A stretch of DNA of 64,000 nucleotides from Ampelocalamus luodianensis (taxonomy: Eukaryota > Streptophyta > Magnoliopsida > Poales > Poaceae), in assembly GCA_036346255.1 (NCBI GenBank), contig CM070623.1, positions 9,342,407-9,406,406 of the forward strand. Reading direction: 5' to 3'. Below the pieces are notes generated by a model. The model saw only the letters and a list, made by a program, of their open reading frames with translations. It was not told where the DNA came from and made no database searches. This document shows, in pieces, positions 42,491-52,166 of this stretch. Within the stretch, counting starts at the first letter, position 1. Every line of letters begins with the position of its first letter. The position numbers and the translations under genes are program-made.

Positions 42491-43650
42491 TCTCTTGACA
42501 CGGCCGGGGCCCCCTTCTGTCCCCCGACCTCTAGCTGGCTAGCAGAACCTCCTCCTCAAACCACTCTCATCAGCTACAGCTAGCCTCCACAACCATGGCC
42601 TCTACACCTTGGCATAGCTATTCATCACAAACAAACATTCATGCAATAAGCTCAAAGGCATCATCCTCATATCAATACTATTCATCAATGCGATATAATG
42701 AAAACGTAAATTCAATTTCGTATTAGTGTGTCAAATTTTAAGTTAATTTACCATCCTAAGTCAGGTTCTAGCATTTAATTAACCTATATCAAATTTTAGT
42801 TAAGTTAACCAATCCTAGAGAAAATTTTAGTAGATTAAATTAATATAAGTTATCAAACTGTTCACCACGGACCTAAAACCCTCTCTGATACCAATTATAA
42901 CACCCCAACCCAACATTGAGCCCAGTATGTCACTTGTACCTTTTTCACGCTTAATTTAAACCTCAATTAATAATAATTCCAGCAACCATTGCATGGAATA
43001 AAACCCACAACGGGTCACCTTTCAACAATCACTACAATATAAATGCATAAAGAATTAGCTTTTACACAGCTTGGGACCACGCTCCCAACAACGCTAGGGG
43101 TCACCCGCCCGAGAACGCCTGGAAACATTTATTAGCAACAACTAAGTAACCAAACCATAATTAAATCAACCAAGTTCCAATCATTAAGCTAATGATAACC
43201 ATGTCTACCAATCAACTCTAGATGAAAGCACAAAACTCTAGCAACTAAGTAATGATAATCGTGTGGGTGATAGCATGTGATGCAATTGTGCTACTTCAAG
43301 CCATGCATGTCGCCTTCATTGATCACCTAAAAGCAACAACAAAGAGTGAGTCTAAGACTCAACAAGTATATAATAGAATAATAAACAAATAACTTATGAT
43401 TCAATTAAATCAATATCATCCACAACCATATACTCAATTAACATCGTCATCTTTCATGTGATCATTTAACAGCATCCACTTTTCATGTACTCAATGCTTG
43501 GCTATGCTACATGTCTATATGCACCACTTTTAGCTTATACCAAGATAGTATAGTGTTTACACATCGATGACGCACTCTATCCATTCCGTGCAGTTCCTAT
43601 CAAGTAGATTTTTATCTAAAGCCCTTCAGACTAGCCATATAACTTTCTCA
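42491..43650 (-). mobile_element. Fragment of an antisense LTR retrotransposon: primer site and LTR part
   Basis: On the minus strand TGGTATCAGAG (42893-42883) is an intact Met-tRNA primer site next to an LTR end GGGGTGTTA. The LTR continues to the right from about 42898 to about 43650. The LTR text resembles 61296-61760 (AACACCCCA.CCCAACAT, then GAGTGAG...AGACTCA.CAAGTA), so both belong to one family or close relatives. The interior (left of 42883) is short and carries no gene. The right boundary is uncertain. Confidence 0.55.
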
Positions 43651-44026
43651 CCAACCAAACCCGAATAGGGGTTGATGCATGTAATTTTCTATTATGGTTG
43701 TGCCACTACGCTTTATCGGGGTATATGGATTGAACCAGAAAATTTCCTTATGGCCAGCATATATTTATAGGAGATGGACCTGGGATTCTGGGACTGTATA
43801 GAAAATAGTATATATTCACTATATACGTCTTAGATTTAAATTATTTTGAGTAGAGTGGTGAAATTTATATAGCGAAAATTATGTATACAATGGAGGTGGA
43901 TCTAGCATAAGGTGGCTGCGTCATGGCTCCCTGATCCATTTCCTTGGTTGTTTGTCACCATTTTGTGCGGGCCAATATAATATATGTGGCCAGGATTTGT
44001 TTCTATAACTTTAGGGTATAATTCCA
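43651..44026. other. AT-rich intergenic DNA
   Basis: No gene or element end is recognised. Confidence 0.4.
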
Positions 44027-44154
44027 CACGTTCCTAAGCATAATTACGTTATATCTAAACTAACAATTTGATGTTCTAACCAAAATTCTACACGTTCCTA
44101 AGCATAATTACGTTATATCTAAACTAACAATTTGATGTCCTAACCAAAACAGTT
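44027..44154. repeat. Two tandem copies of a 64-bp unit
   Basis: CACGTTCCTAAGCATAATTA begins at 44027 and again at 44091, with near-identical continuation to CAATTTGATGT.CTAACCAAAA. A diverged third copy lies at about 44938-45000, just downstream of CYP79 copy 2 (AAGCATAATTATGTT, GTTTGATGTCCTAAGCGAAA). Confidence 0.85.
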
Positions 44155-44472
44155 GCACTCATTGGTTGAAAGCCACTTTTGTGAGGGGTAATTTCTAGAA
44201 AACATGTTGGCTTTGCCTAGAAGAACACTCACTCATGGCTCTCCCTCTCTTGGTGTTTCTCTGAAACACGCACACAGGAGGAAGACAACTCAAAACAAAC
44301 ACAGACTCTAACTCTTCCGCATTTCCTTGCTTCTGTTATTGTCTCTTAATAAACTCTTGAGATTACAAAGCAAATAGGCCGCACGACTCGGCCGACTCTA
44401 ATGCCACGATCCATAGGAACCGCTCCATCCACGTCTTGGAAACGTGGCTCAACGCAACAAGCGCTCACACAC
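44155..44472. other. Intergenic DNA
   Basis: No gene is recognised. Short CT-rich and A-rich stretches only. Confidence 0.4.
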
Positions 44473-44475
44473 TAA

Positions 44476-44757
44476 GAGTATGTACAATAGGCTTATACCA
44501 GCTGTCTATAGTCTCTGCCACATAGGATTTTTGCTGACGTGGATAAAAGAGAATGAAGAGAGAGAAAGATGCTGTCTATAATCCTGTAGTCGATTGTAGC
44601 ACCAGAAATAAAAAAAGCATTAAAAGATTTTATGTTGTCTACAATCTTGTAGCTGACTGTATCACCACAACCATTGTATGAGCTGTCTTTAGTGCTGTCT
44701 ACAGATGACATGAAGAGTTGCTATAGACAGCAGTTGTCTGTACCATTATAAATGCAC
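44476..44757. mobile_element. Tourist-like MITE (PIF/Harbinger type)
   Basis: 282 bp with imperfect terminal inverted repeats (GAGTATGTACAATAGGC at the left; reverse complement of the right end GTGCATTTATAATGGTAC) and TAA duplications at 44473-44475 and 44758-44760. Internal CTGTCTATAGTC/GACTGTATC-like motifs alternate in orientation. There is no coding capacity. TAA duplication and small size are the Tourist signature. It lies about 300 bp beyond the 3' end of CYP79 copy 2. Confidence 0.75.
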
Positions 44758-45061
44758 TAAGGACTACTACCACAACGGGCAGCACTAACATGCAACGACG
44801 ACTAGAAAAAACTCAACAACGCGACATGCATACGAGTGCTACATGCACAGTACAAAGCAAAATGCTAACATGAACAAGATTAATCTAACAAAACACTCTT
44901 ACATGATTTTTTTTATATAACTTTCGGTCCATACATTCGAAAGCATAATTATGTTCTATGTTAGAAACTAGCAGTTTGATGTCCTAAGCGAAACAGTACT
45001 TGTTGATCCAAACTGAATTTATATATCTCATATGGCTTAGCTTAAATTACACAAAATAACT

Positions 45062-47207
45062 CTACTTTGCATCATATATTTGGAGCGATAATCGTGGTTT
45101 TGCTCCCATAACCAATGGCTTGGCCAGTTTGAGACTCGTAGCTGACTCCTGAAGCTCAATCTTATCAACACCAGGTGGTATGCTCCAAGTGAACCCTTGC
45201 AGAAGCCTTGCGAACAGCATCATTGTAATAGAAGTACCGAGTGATACTGCAGGGCAACCACGTCTACCAGCACTGAACGATACAAACCGTAACTCTGGCT
45301 CAGCTAGTACCACATCCGCATTGTTCAGATGCCGTTCTGGTCGAAACTCAAGAGGGTTATCCCAGACATTCGGGTTTCGACCGAGTCCGATTCGGCTGAG
45401 CATGACATGGCTATTCTTTGGGACCAAGTATCCAGCGATCGTGGTATCAGCGACGGCGACATGGGGTGGGTTGAAAGGGTGATATGGGTGGATGCGGAAT
45501 GCCTCCCGGATGCATGCCTTGAGGTATTTGAGGTGGCGAATGTCGGATTCCTGAACAAGTCTTTCTCTGCCAATAACCTCATCAAGTTCGTCGATTGCTT
45601 TTTTCATGACACCTGGGTTGTTTATCATCTCTGCCAGTGCCCACTCAACCGCATTTGATGGGTTGTCCACTGTTGCTAATGCTATCTCCTGCATTTATAG
45701 GTTTGCAAGTCGGCGTCAGTTAGTATTGAATATTGCATGAAGTACGCAAGATAATATTCTTAGGGGTGAATACCCCTAGCCCCTGAAGCACTACTTTACA
45801 CTGTACACTACCGCATTAATTTTGTTTATATAAAAAAACTGCAATTCATGCAACTAATATGTAAAAGTATTCCCGATGATTAAGATATAGTATGCCTCTG
45901 TCAGCATAATAACTTATTTTCTAGGTTATTTATTTTCTACTGTTGTTAAACACGCAAATACTACAGCGACATATTTTAATCAGCTAGGCAACATAGAATT
46001 GAGGAGCAAATATTTTCCCAGTGAATATACTACGTCTGTTAGAATGATTTTTAAATATGTCGCAAAGATAAGTTGGAGCTGGAACGAAACCTTCCTATAT
46101 TAGGTAACAGTACGCATGAGCCCAGAAGACATGAACGATAAAAAACAGTTTGACTTTACGGACTCATGTTCGAGCAACTCTGTCCTAGGCTCCTAGCTAG
46201 CAAGAGTATAGTTCTTAAGAATAAAGAATAATATATTTGAAAGAAGCAAGCTGTAAAAACCTTACAAGAGTTTCTGCCTTGATCTCCTCGACTGTCAACA
46301 ACGGTTGTCCTTCTGCATCCTCCAGAGAAACCAGAACGTCAAGAAAATCACCAACATCTCTGTTCTCACCACCTTTTCTAAGAGCCCTCCATTCTTCCAT
46401 CCTCTCCTCTATGATAGGATCATGTAACCTACTGAATGTCCTCATGAGGCCATTAACGACCTCCTCATGGCCGTCCAGGTCGAGGCCAACCAACGCCGGG
46501 AAGTAGTCCGAGACGCAGAAGGCGCCGAGGTAGTCGAGCGCCGTGAAGAGCGCGTCGACATGCGCCTCCTCATCCTGCCCAGGACCACGGGCAGACTCGG
46601 CCGGTGGTTCATAGAAGTGCCTCTTGCCGAATAAGAGCTTTCTAATGATGTTACCGCAGAAGTGCCTTGCTACATGCCGCACGTCTACGGTGCAGCTCGG
46701 CTTCTTGTTGCATAGGTTGTAGACGTAGTTGACGAGGTGGTCGGCCTCCTCGACGCGCCGACCATGCAGCTTTCGCTCCATGGTGGGCGAGAGGATCTCT
46801 GAGGCGAGCACCCGCCTCATCTTCTTCCATTGGTCGCCGACCGGTGACATGATGGTGTTCTTGTATCCCATGCTGAACGTCCGCGACGCGAACGATGAGG
46901 GCCGCGAGGCAAGTACAGCATCGTTCTTGCCCAGGACCTCCCGAGCCATCTCCGGCGAGGCCACAGTAATCACGTGGACCGGTCCCAAGCGGAGGCAAAG
47001 GATATCCGTGTCCATCTCGTCGAGCAGGCGGTGGATCCACCTGAACACCGGCTTGTTCATCAGCATCTGATGCATGTTACCAATGACCGGCATGGCAGCC
47101 GGTCCGGGCAGCACCTTGCGGTGCTTCCATTTCTTCCGGTAGAGCAGTGCAATGAGCAGGGGGATAGCCATTGTTACCAGCACAGTGAGGGCGGGTGCAG
47201 GTGCCAT
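45062..47207 (-). CDS. CYP79: CYP79-family cytochrome P450, copy 2, two exons, altered 5' flank
   Basis: Exon 1 spans 47207-46266 and exon 2 spans 45688-45062, with a 577-bp intron and the same splice signals as copy 1. The product is 522 residues from ATG 47207 (context AACATGGC). It keeps the membrane anchor, LPGP hinge, NPSNAVEWALAEM, EAFR, FRPERH and FSAGRRGCPAV with the heme Cys at about residue 459. Compared with copy 1 it differs at 7 residues: M17L, L30R, T38A and I39M within the anchor and hinge region, one R/G and one K/N in exon 1, and I/V just before the heme loop. It should make the same kind of N-monooxygenase. Its 5' flank is replaced from 47212, without the TATA box and G-box of copy 1, so expression may be lost or changed. 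The coding frame shows no decay. Confidence 0.92.
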
Positions 47208-47211
47208 GTTA

Positions 47212-47276
47212 GCAGGCTACCGGTGAGTGACCCGGAGATTCAATTAAAAAACAAAACAAAGCCAGCGAAATTAGTT
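47212..47276. other. Short junction filler replacing the promoter of CYP79 copy 2
   Basis: About 65 bp (AGCAGGCTACCGGTGAGTGA... then A-rich) lie between the initiator ATG and the duplicated upstream block. There is no counterpart at copy 1, where 858 bp intervene. No TATA box lies within the filler; an ACTATAAATA-like word on the minus strand near 47330 is about 120 bp from the ATG. Confidence 0.65.
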
Positions 47277-48017
47277 TAGGAAAGGCTAGTTCGATCATCT
47301 AAGTTTAGGATGTATACTTTGGTTTTAATATTTATAGTTTGTGCTGAATGACACTGCTGAGCGTGCTTGTTGGTTAGGAGTTCAAAAGATCTCTTACGGT
47401 CACAAAAAAATCGCTTCTACACGTGGATTAAAGAAAAGTTAACATTGTTTTGTGTTAAAGAGAAAATATAACATCCTTCCAAGAAAGAAAAATCAACAAC
47501 TGAGAAAAATCTCCACAAAAAATCTGTTGCGTCGACCGGCCGTTAAGCATCCGCCACAACAGTTTCTCATGGTGATGTGGCACCAAGTAGCATTGTTACT
47601 TTGAGTAGTGTCTCAGTATTGCAAACTGAGGTTACTTCACAAAGTAGAGCTGTTTTGTGTAATATAAAAGAGAAACTATGTGTGGTCGAGAGGGATGCTC
47701 CAGCAGAAGGTCTACAAATAGATTCAGAAGGTCTACGACCAGTTCCTAGAGGTTTACGACCAGTTCTAGAAGGTTCACGACCACGTTCATGAGGCCTACA
47801 ACCACTACCAGGTGGTCTACGACCACGTTCAGATGGTCTACGACTACGTTCAGGAGGCCTACAACCACATTCAGAAAGGTTACGATCATGACCAGATCTG
47901 CGTCTAGCTCTTCGACTAGGTCCTGGACCAGGTGGTCATACTAATAAGCGAGCACGGGAACCATACTTTGGATGGTTTGGATTGCATGCGACAAAATCAG
48001 CCTGAGAAGGAAAGAAT
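47277..48017. repeat. Duplicated upstream block A1, interrupted by CACTA element 2
   Basis: 47277-47570 matches 3048-3332 upstream of CYP79 copy 1. 47523-48017 matches 50411-50884. The A1 copy stops at AAGGAAAGAAT where the CACTA end begins, while the 50.4-kb copy reads on through that point, so the latter is an empty-site paralogue. Confidence 0.85.
47709..47900. repeat. 21-bp minisatellite, copy in block A1
   Basis: About nine units of the type GGTCTACGACCACGTTCAGGA, period 21 with one 22- and one 19-bp unit near the end. Being a multiple of 3, it reads as a seven-residue repeat (EGLRPVP / RGLRPVL / EGSRPRS) in a short + frame that starts upstream and stops at 47792. Function is unknown. 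Confidence 0.85.
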
Positions 48018-48035
48018 CACTACTACTGAGAGGTT

Positions 48036-48430
48036 CATCATAGACGGTTCGAAACCGTCATCACACACGGTTTTTGAACCGTCTGAATAAGTTGGTCTCT
48101 GATAATAGGTGGTTATCATAGACGGTCAGGAAACCGTCTGTGATACGAATATCATAAACGGTTTTTGTATTAAAACAGTCTGTGAAGGCCAGTATCACAA
48201 ACGGTTCTGTATACGAACCGTCTGTGAAGTCAGAGTATCATAGACGGTTCTATTAACAAACCGTCAGGAAGTCGAGTATCACGACGGTTACGTGTAAAAA
48301 TCGTCATGATACTCGGTATCACGATGGTTTCTTCATAGAACCGCTCGTGATACTCGACTTCACGCATTCGCTCGTCTACGTAACCGCTCGTGATACTCGA
48401 CTTCACGATGATTTTAATACAAAACCGCTT
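48036..48430. repeat. Subterminal repeat array of CACTA element 2
   Basis: About 14 inverted ATCATAGACGGTT / AACCGTCTGTGA motifs. From about 48260 rightwards the motifs switch to ATCACGACGGTT / ACCGCTCGTGATA, the altered form seen throughout element 1. Confidence 0.85.
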
Positions 48431-49084
48431 CTATGATAGTTCATTACACTAACTACATATTTTCGATTTTTGCTAGCCTCGTGAATTGCTAGCCATGCTT
48501 TCAAAACAAGCATGCGAAAAAATGAGATACATCACGATAATCAATTGTCAACAAACTCAATATGATCATTACTCAAAATAAATTACAAAAGATCACATTT
48601 GTTCAAGTATTGTTACAAAATAAATTGAATTACAATTGAGTCAATTGTTTGCAGGTGGTTGAGAAGTGTCGGTGGGGTGATGCGCTGGGTCGGCGATGGC
48701 GTAAAATTCTCTGGTGTCCTTAATTATCTCTGATATGATAAAGCTGCAGAGCTTCCCTCGAATGTCCTTGATCTCATTCGCATAGAGTCCATCTAATTCT
48801 ATATTCAAGGCCTGTCGCTAGCAAGAGTAAAGTGTTAAGCATATATATTTAAATTTGTAATTAGGAAATAATTATTTCGAGATTCACAAACCTCGGAATC
48901 CTTCTTCCTAGCTCTAATGATTTGCTCCATATGATGGCAAACATAGATTGCACATAACTCATCAATTTTTTGCTGGCGGCATTGCAAAAATAGAATTACA
49001 TATATCAGTTCGAGACACGTTATTATGAAGTATGATATAGGATTATCGTGTTGTAGCGCGTACCGGAAATCTTGTTCCGTGTGT

Positions 49085-50330
49085 TAGTTCGACGCTCTTT
49101 CCATCGTATATTCCTTTGTTGGCAACATAGTCGATGAACGGCCTACATGATTCCAAAAAGTTATCCTCGACCATTTCAAACTAATGAAGACTAAAATAGA
49201 GTTATGTATGGAGGAAATGAGCATACCTGTCGAGTATTCCTCTCAGAATGCTGAACTTGTGGTTGCTGCGGATTAGGGAATCAAGGTATATCACATGGTT
49301 CCTCCTTGGTATAATTGACTAAAAGGATCCAGTGGTACCTACTCATGTATGTCGCTATAGTCATTAAACCTAAGTTCGTGCTGCGTATAAAGTACAAATG
49401 AAATTTGTAGAGCAAGTAGTGACACTTACCCCTTGTTGTAGGGCACCACTATGTACTTCATGTTCTGCTGACGAAGCAATGCCTGCGTTATGTATTTCTC
49501 GACGAAGGACGAGTCTGCTTGGATGGTTTGCAACGATACCACATGTGGGTCGAGGAAACCCACCGGTTTTTCCATTCCTGGATATTTTTCATCATGTATC
49601 TATACATAAGAAATGAGTTGTGATATTTATCGGTATTACGTGAATGTAGAACTTGATTGTACGCACTTATAATGTCCAACATCGTTGAAGAGAGGCGTCG
49701 AGGCCAACGAGGTTGAATAGATCATATAAGTCGTTGAAGCCCACGACGAAGTGGTTCGTCCCATTGAAGAAATGCTCAAGCTCGTATCTGACGGTGACTC
49801 TTGTATCTCACCCCTCCTTTTGATTCTTCTCCAAGTACCAGGCATGCAAAGCCTGACAAGCATATCCAGCACGCCCTAATACTGTGTCGGAGCACAAGGG
49901 TTTTCCGACATGTACTTCTCGAATATCCTGGACTTACCGGACTTGAGAGGCGCCTTAATGTTCGTCGATTTCGATTTGGCCTTAAGGATTGGCAGCGTCT
50001 TCCTGCGAGACGACTCAGGACCCGATATGGCGGCACACTTTTCTTGTTCCTTCGGTGTCTTCTCCATGGGAACCGATAAGGTGGCCTTCTGAGGCGAAAT
50101 ATGAGGTGGAGTCATCGAGGGTCCCGTTGGAGAGGAATGGTCGTGTTGAGATCGCGGCACTGCTGGGTCCAGGACGATGTCCTTCTTGGGCCGCTGGATA
50201 AAACTATGCACGACATCCCCTAGTGTTGTGATATCTTCGTTCGGGTGAATCTCCAGCGGGACGGTCATGAAATGTTCATGTACCATGTCCACCTCCACCC
50301 TGGTGTAACCCTGCGCCACCTAGGCACTGT
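49085..50330 (-). pseudogene. CACTA-borne Ulp1-like cysteine protease gene, fragmentary
   Basis: On the minus strand an N-terminal region (50319-49876) reads GYTRVEVDMVHEHF and DITTLGDVVHSFIQRPKKDI, followed by a basic Lys/Ser stretch. Then come NDLYDLFNL (near 49710) and PVGFLDPHVVSLQTIQADSS with LLRQQNMKYIVVPYNKG ending at a GT donor (about 49430). A downstream exon has HWILLV...YLDSL (about 49320-49270). HW and the D of YLDSL match the catalytic His and Asp of C48/Ulp1 proteases; the Cys segment is not recognised. A one-base insertion after HWILLV and several other shifts break the frame. Known: such genes accompany TNP2 in many plant CACTA families; their role in transposition is unclear. 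Confidence 0.7.
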
Positions 50331-50409
50331 GTTGCACTGCCCCTTCCTGGTATGGATGCATCATCCCCTGCCCAGCCTCAATAGAAATGGACCCAACTAA
50401 CCTCAATAG

Positions 50410-51291
50410 AAATCTGTTGCGTCGACTGGCCGTTAAGCATCCGCCACAACAGTTTCTCATGGTGATGCAGCACCAAGTAGCATTGTTACTTTGAGTAGTG
50501 TCTCAGTATTGCAAACTGAGGTTACTTCACAAAGTAGTGTTGTTTTGTGCAATATAAAAGAGAAGCTATGTGTGGTCAAGAGGGATGCTCGGGCAGAAGG
50601 TCTAGAAATAGATTCAGAAGGTCTCCAAGGTCTATGACCAGTTCCTGGAGGTTTACGACCAGTTCCAGAAGGTCTACGACCACGTTCAGGAGGCCTACGA
50701 CCACTACCAGGTGGTCTACGACTACGTTCAGGAGGCCTTCGACCACATCCAGAAGGATTACGACCATGACTAGGTCTGCGTCCAGGTCTTCGACCAGGTG
50801 GTCGTACAAGAAGCGAGCAAGGGAACCAGACTTTGGATGGTTTGGATTGCATGCGACAAAATCATCCCAAGAAGGAAAGAATATCTGTTCGAATATTTTT
50901 GGAGATAGAGCCGCAGGAGGTTAGGCTGTATTTTGGTTTGTGCATATTTTCCTCTACCTGCGTAGTTTACTTTCTCTACGAGCTATGAGGTGGAGCCCAC
51001 GTACAGCCGTGACAGCTAACAAAATCAATCCGGTTGGTTTCCGAGATGTAAAAGGAAACCGCCTATTTTAGTTTTTTGCATTAGGATTTTGAGTCCGAGT
51101 ACATCTCTTGGTTTAGTGCATGAGTTTGTTTTTCGTTTGGTTGTGGAACTGTGCATGTGTTTTAGTTGGCCGCACCCTTAGGTGCCAATATAAGGCCAGG
51201 GTTTAACCCGTTATAAGAGGAGTCGAAAGTTATGTTATGAGTTAAGAAATAGATACCAAAAAATTACCATGGTTTTGGTGGCAAGGTTATT
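50410..51291. repeat. Duplicated block A2 and its flank (empty site of CACTA element 2)
   Basis: 50411-50884 matches block A1, including the 21-bp minisatellite. From 50885 to 51291 the sequence continues without the CACTA and reaches the 5' end of CACTA element 3. A + frame of about 118 codons (50568-50924) reads RRPTTTTRWSTTTFRRPSTT-like repeats then KKRAREPDFGWFGLHATKSS. No domain is recognised, and A1 has a stop in the same frame. Confidence 0.8.
50599..50775. repeat. 21-bp minisatellite, copy in block A2
   Basis: About eight units GGTCTACGACCACGTTCAGGA-like. All three frames on one strand or another read as heptads (GLRPVPE, FRRPTTT and, on minus, GRRPPER). Block A1 has the same array with different point changes and an extra unit. 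Confidence 0.85.
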
Positions 51292-51319
51292 CACTACTAC
51301 AAACAGGCTATAGTAGATG

Positions 51320-51640
51320 CTCCATCACAGACGGTTCCTTTGGAACTGTGTGTGTTGGGTCTGTCCGGACGTGGCATTTGCATTGCCAACCTATCACAGA
51401 CGGTTTGTGAATAGAACCGTCTGTGAATTAACATAGACGGTTTTATTCACAAACTGTCTGTGATAATCCAGCTAATCACAGATGGTTCTTATAAGGAATC
51501 ATCTGTGAATTATCACAGACGGTTCTAATTAGGAACAGTCTGTGATTAGCTGGATTATCATAGATGGTTCTTATTAATAAACGTTTGTGATAAGTACATA
51601 GACGGTTCTTAACAAGAACCGTCTGTGATATCCTAGCATT
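51320..51640. repeat. Subterminal repeat array of CACTA element 3
   Basis: About 12 copies of ATCACAGACGGTTC and its complement GAACCGTCTGTGAT, 20-30 bp apart and alternating. These are the expected accessory-protein binding motifs. CAG and CTG are intact in nearly all copies. Confidence 0.88.
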
Positions 51641-52166
51641 ATATAAATTGTGCCTGACACATCCTCTGCCACACTGCCGCTGCCTCTGCCACATACTGCC
51701 GCTCTGGAGGCGCTATGTCCACTGCTGCACTGCCGCTGCCTCTACCGCTCTGGAGCTGCCTCTGCCGCAACCCTGCCGTTGGCTCCACTTAGATCTGCTG
51801 CTCCTCCCCCATGCTCCACTTCCCTACCCTAGCTCCTCCAACCTGCGGCTCCTCCCCTGTTGCGCCAGCTTAGAGAGGAGAAGGTTGGACCCCTGCCCCT
51901 AGCGCCTCCTCCACCCCGCTGCCTCCTTCCCATTGCGCCACCTGCACCTTGTTGTGCCTCCACCCCCATTACGCCACCTTAGAGAGGAGAAGGAAAGGAG
52001 AGGAATTGTATTTTCTTCGTGAGCTCTGAGGGTAACAATTTATAACCCTTTATGTTTGCTATAAATTAATCGTTAATTAATTTAAGAATATTTGCCAAAT
52101 AGGAAGAGTACGTACTTGCGGTTTATTAATCTAATTTGACACTAATTTTTTACATGCGTAGCGTAG

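Larger units (their letters stand above)
48018..50408 (-). mobile_element. CACTA element 2: 3' half only
   Basis: The left end CACTACTACTGAGAGG at 48018 and the first about 1.07 kb match the 3' end of CACTA element 1. The preceding AAT fits the target duplication, as the empty site at 50880 reads AAGAATATCTG. Coding on the minus strand matches the Ulp1-type gene of plant CACTA elements. The other half and terminal repeat are missing; homology ends at about 50408 where block A2 begins. The subterminal array (48036-48430) changes from ACCGTCTGTGA motifs on the left to ACCGCTCGTGAT motifs on the right. Confidence 0.8.

Noticed and set aside
47577..47792. Small heptad-repeat protein gene upstream of CYP79 copy 2
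   Set aside because: The frame is driven by a 21-bp minisatellite, and the corresponding frame in the second copy of the block stops earlier; kept only as a repeat.
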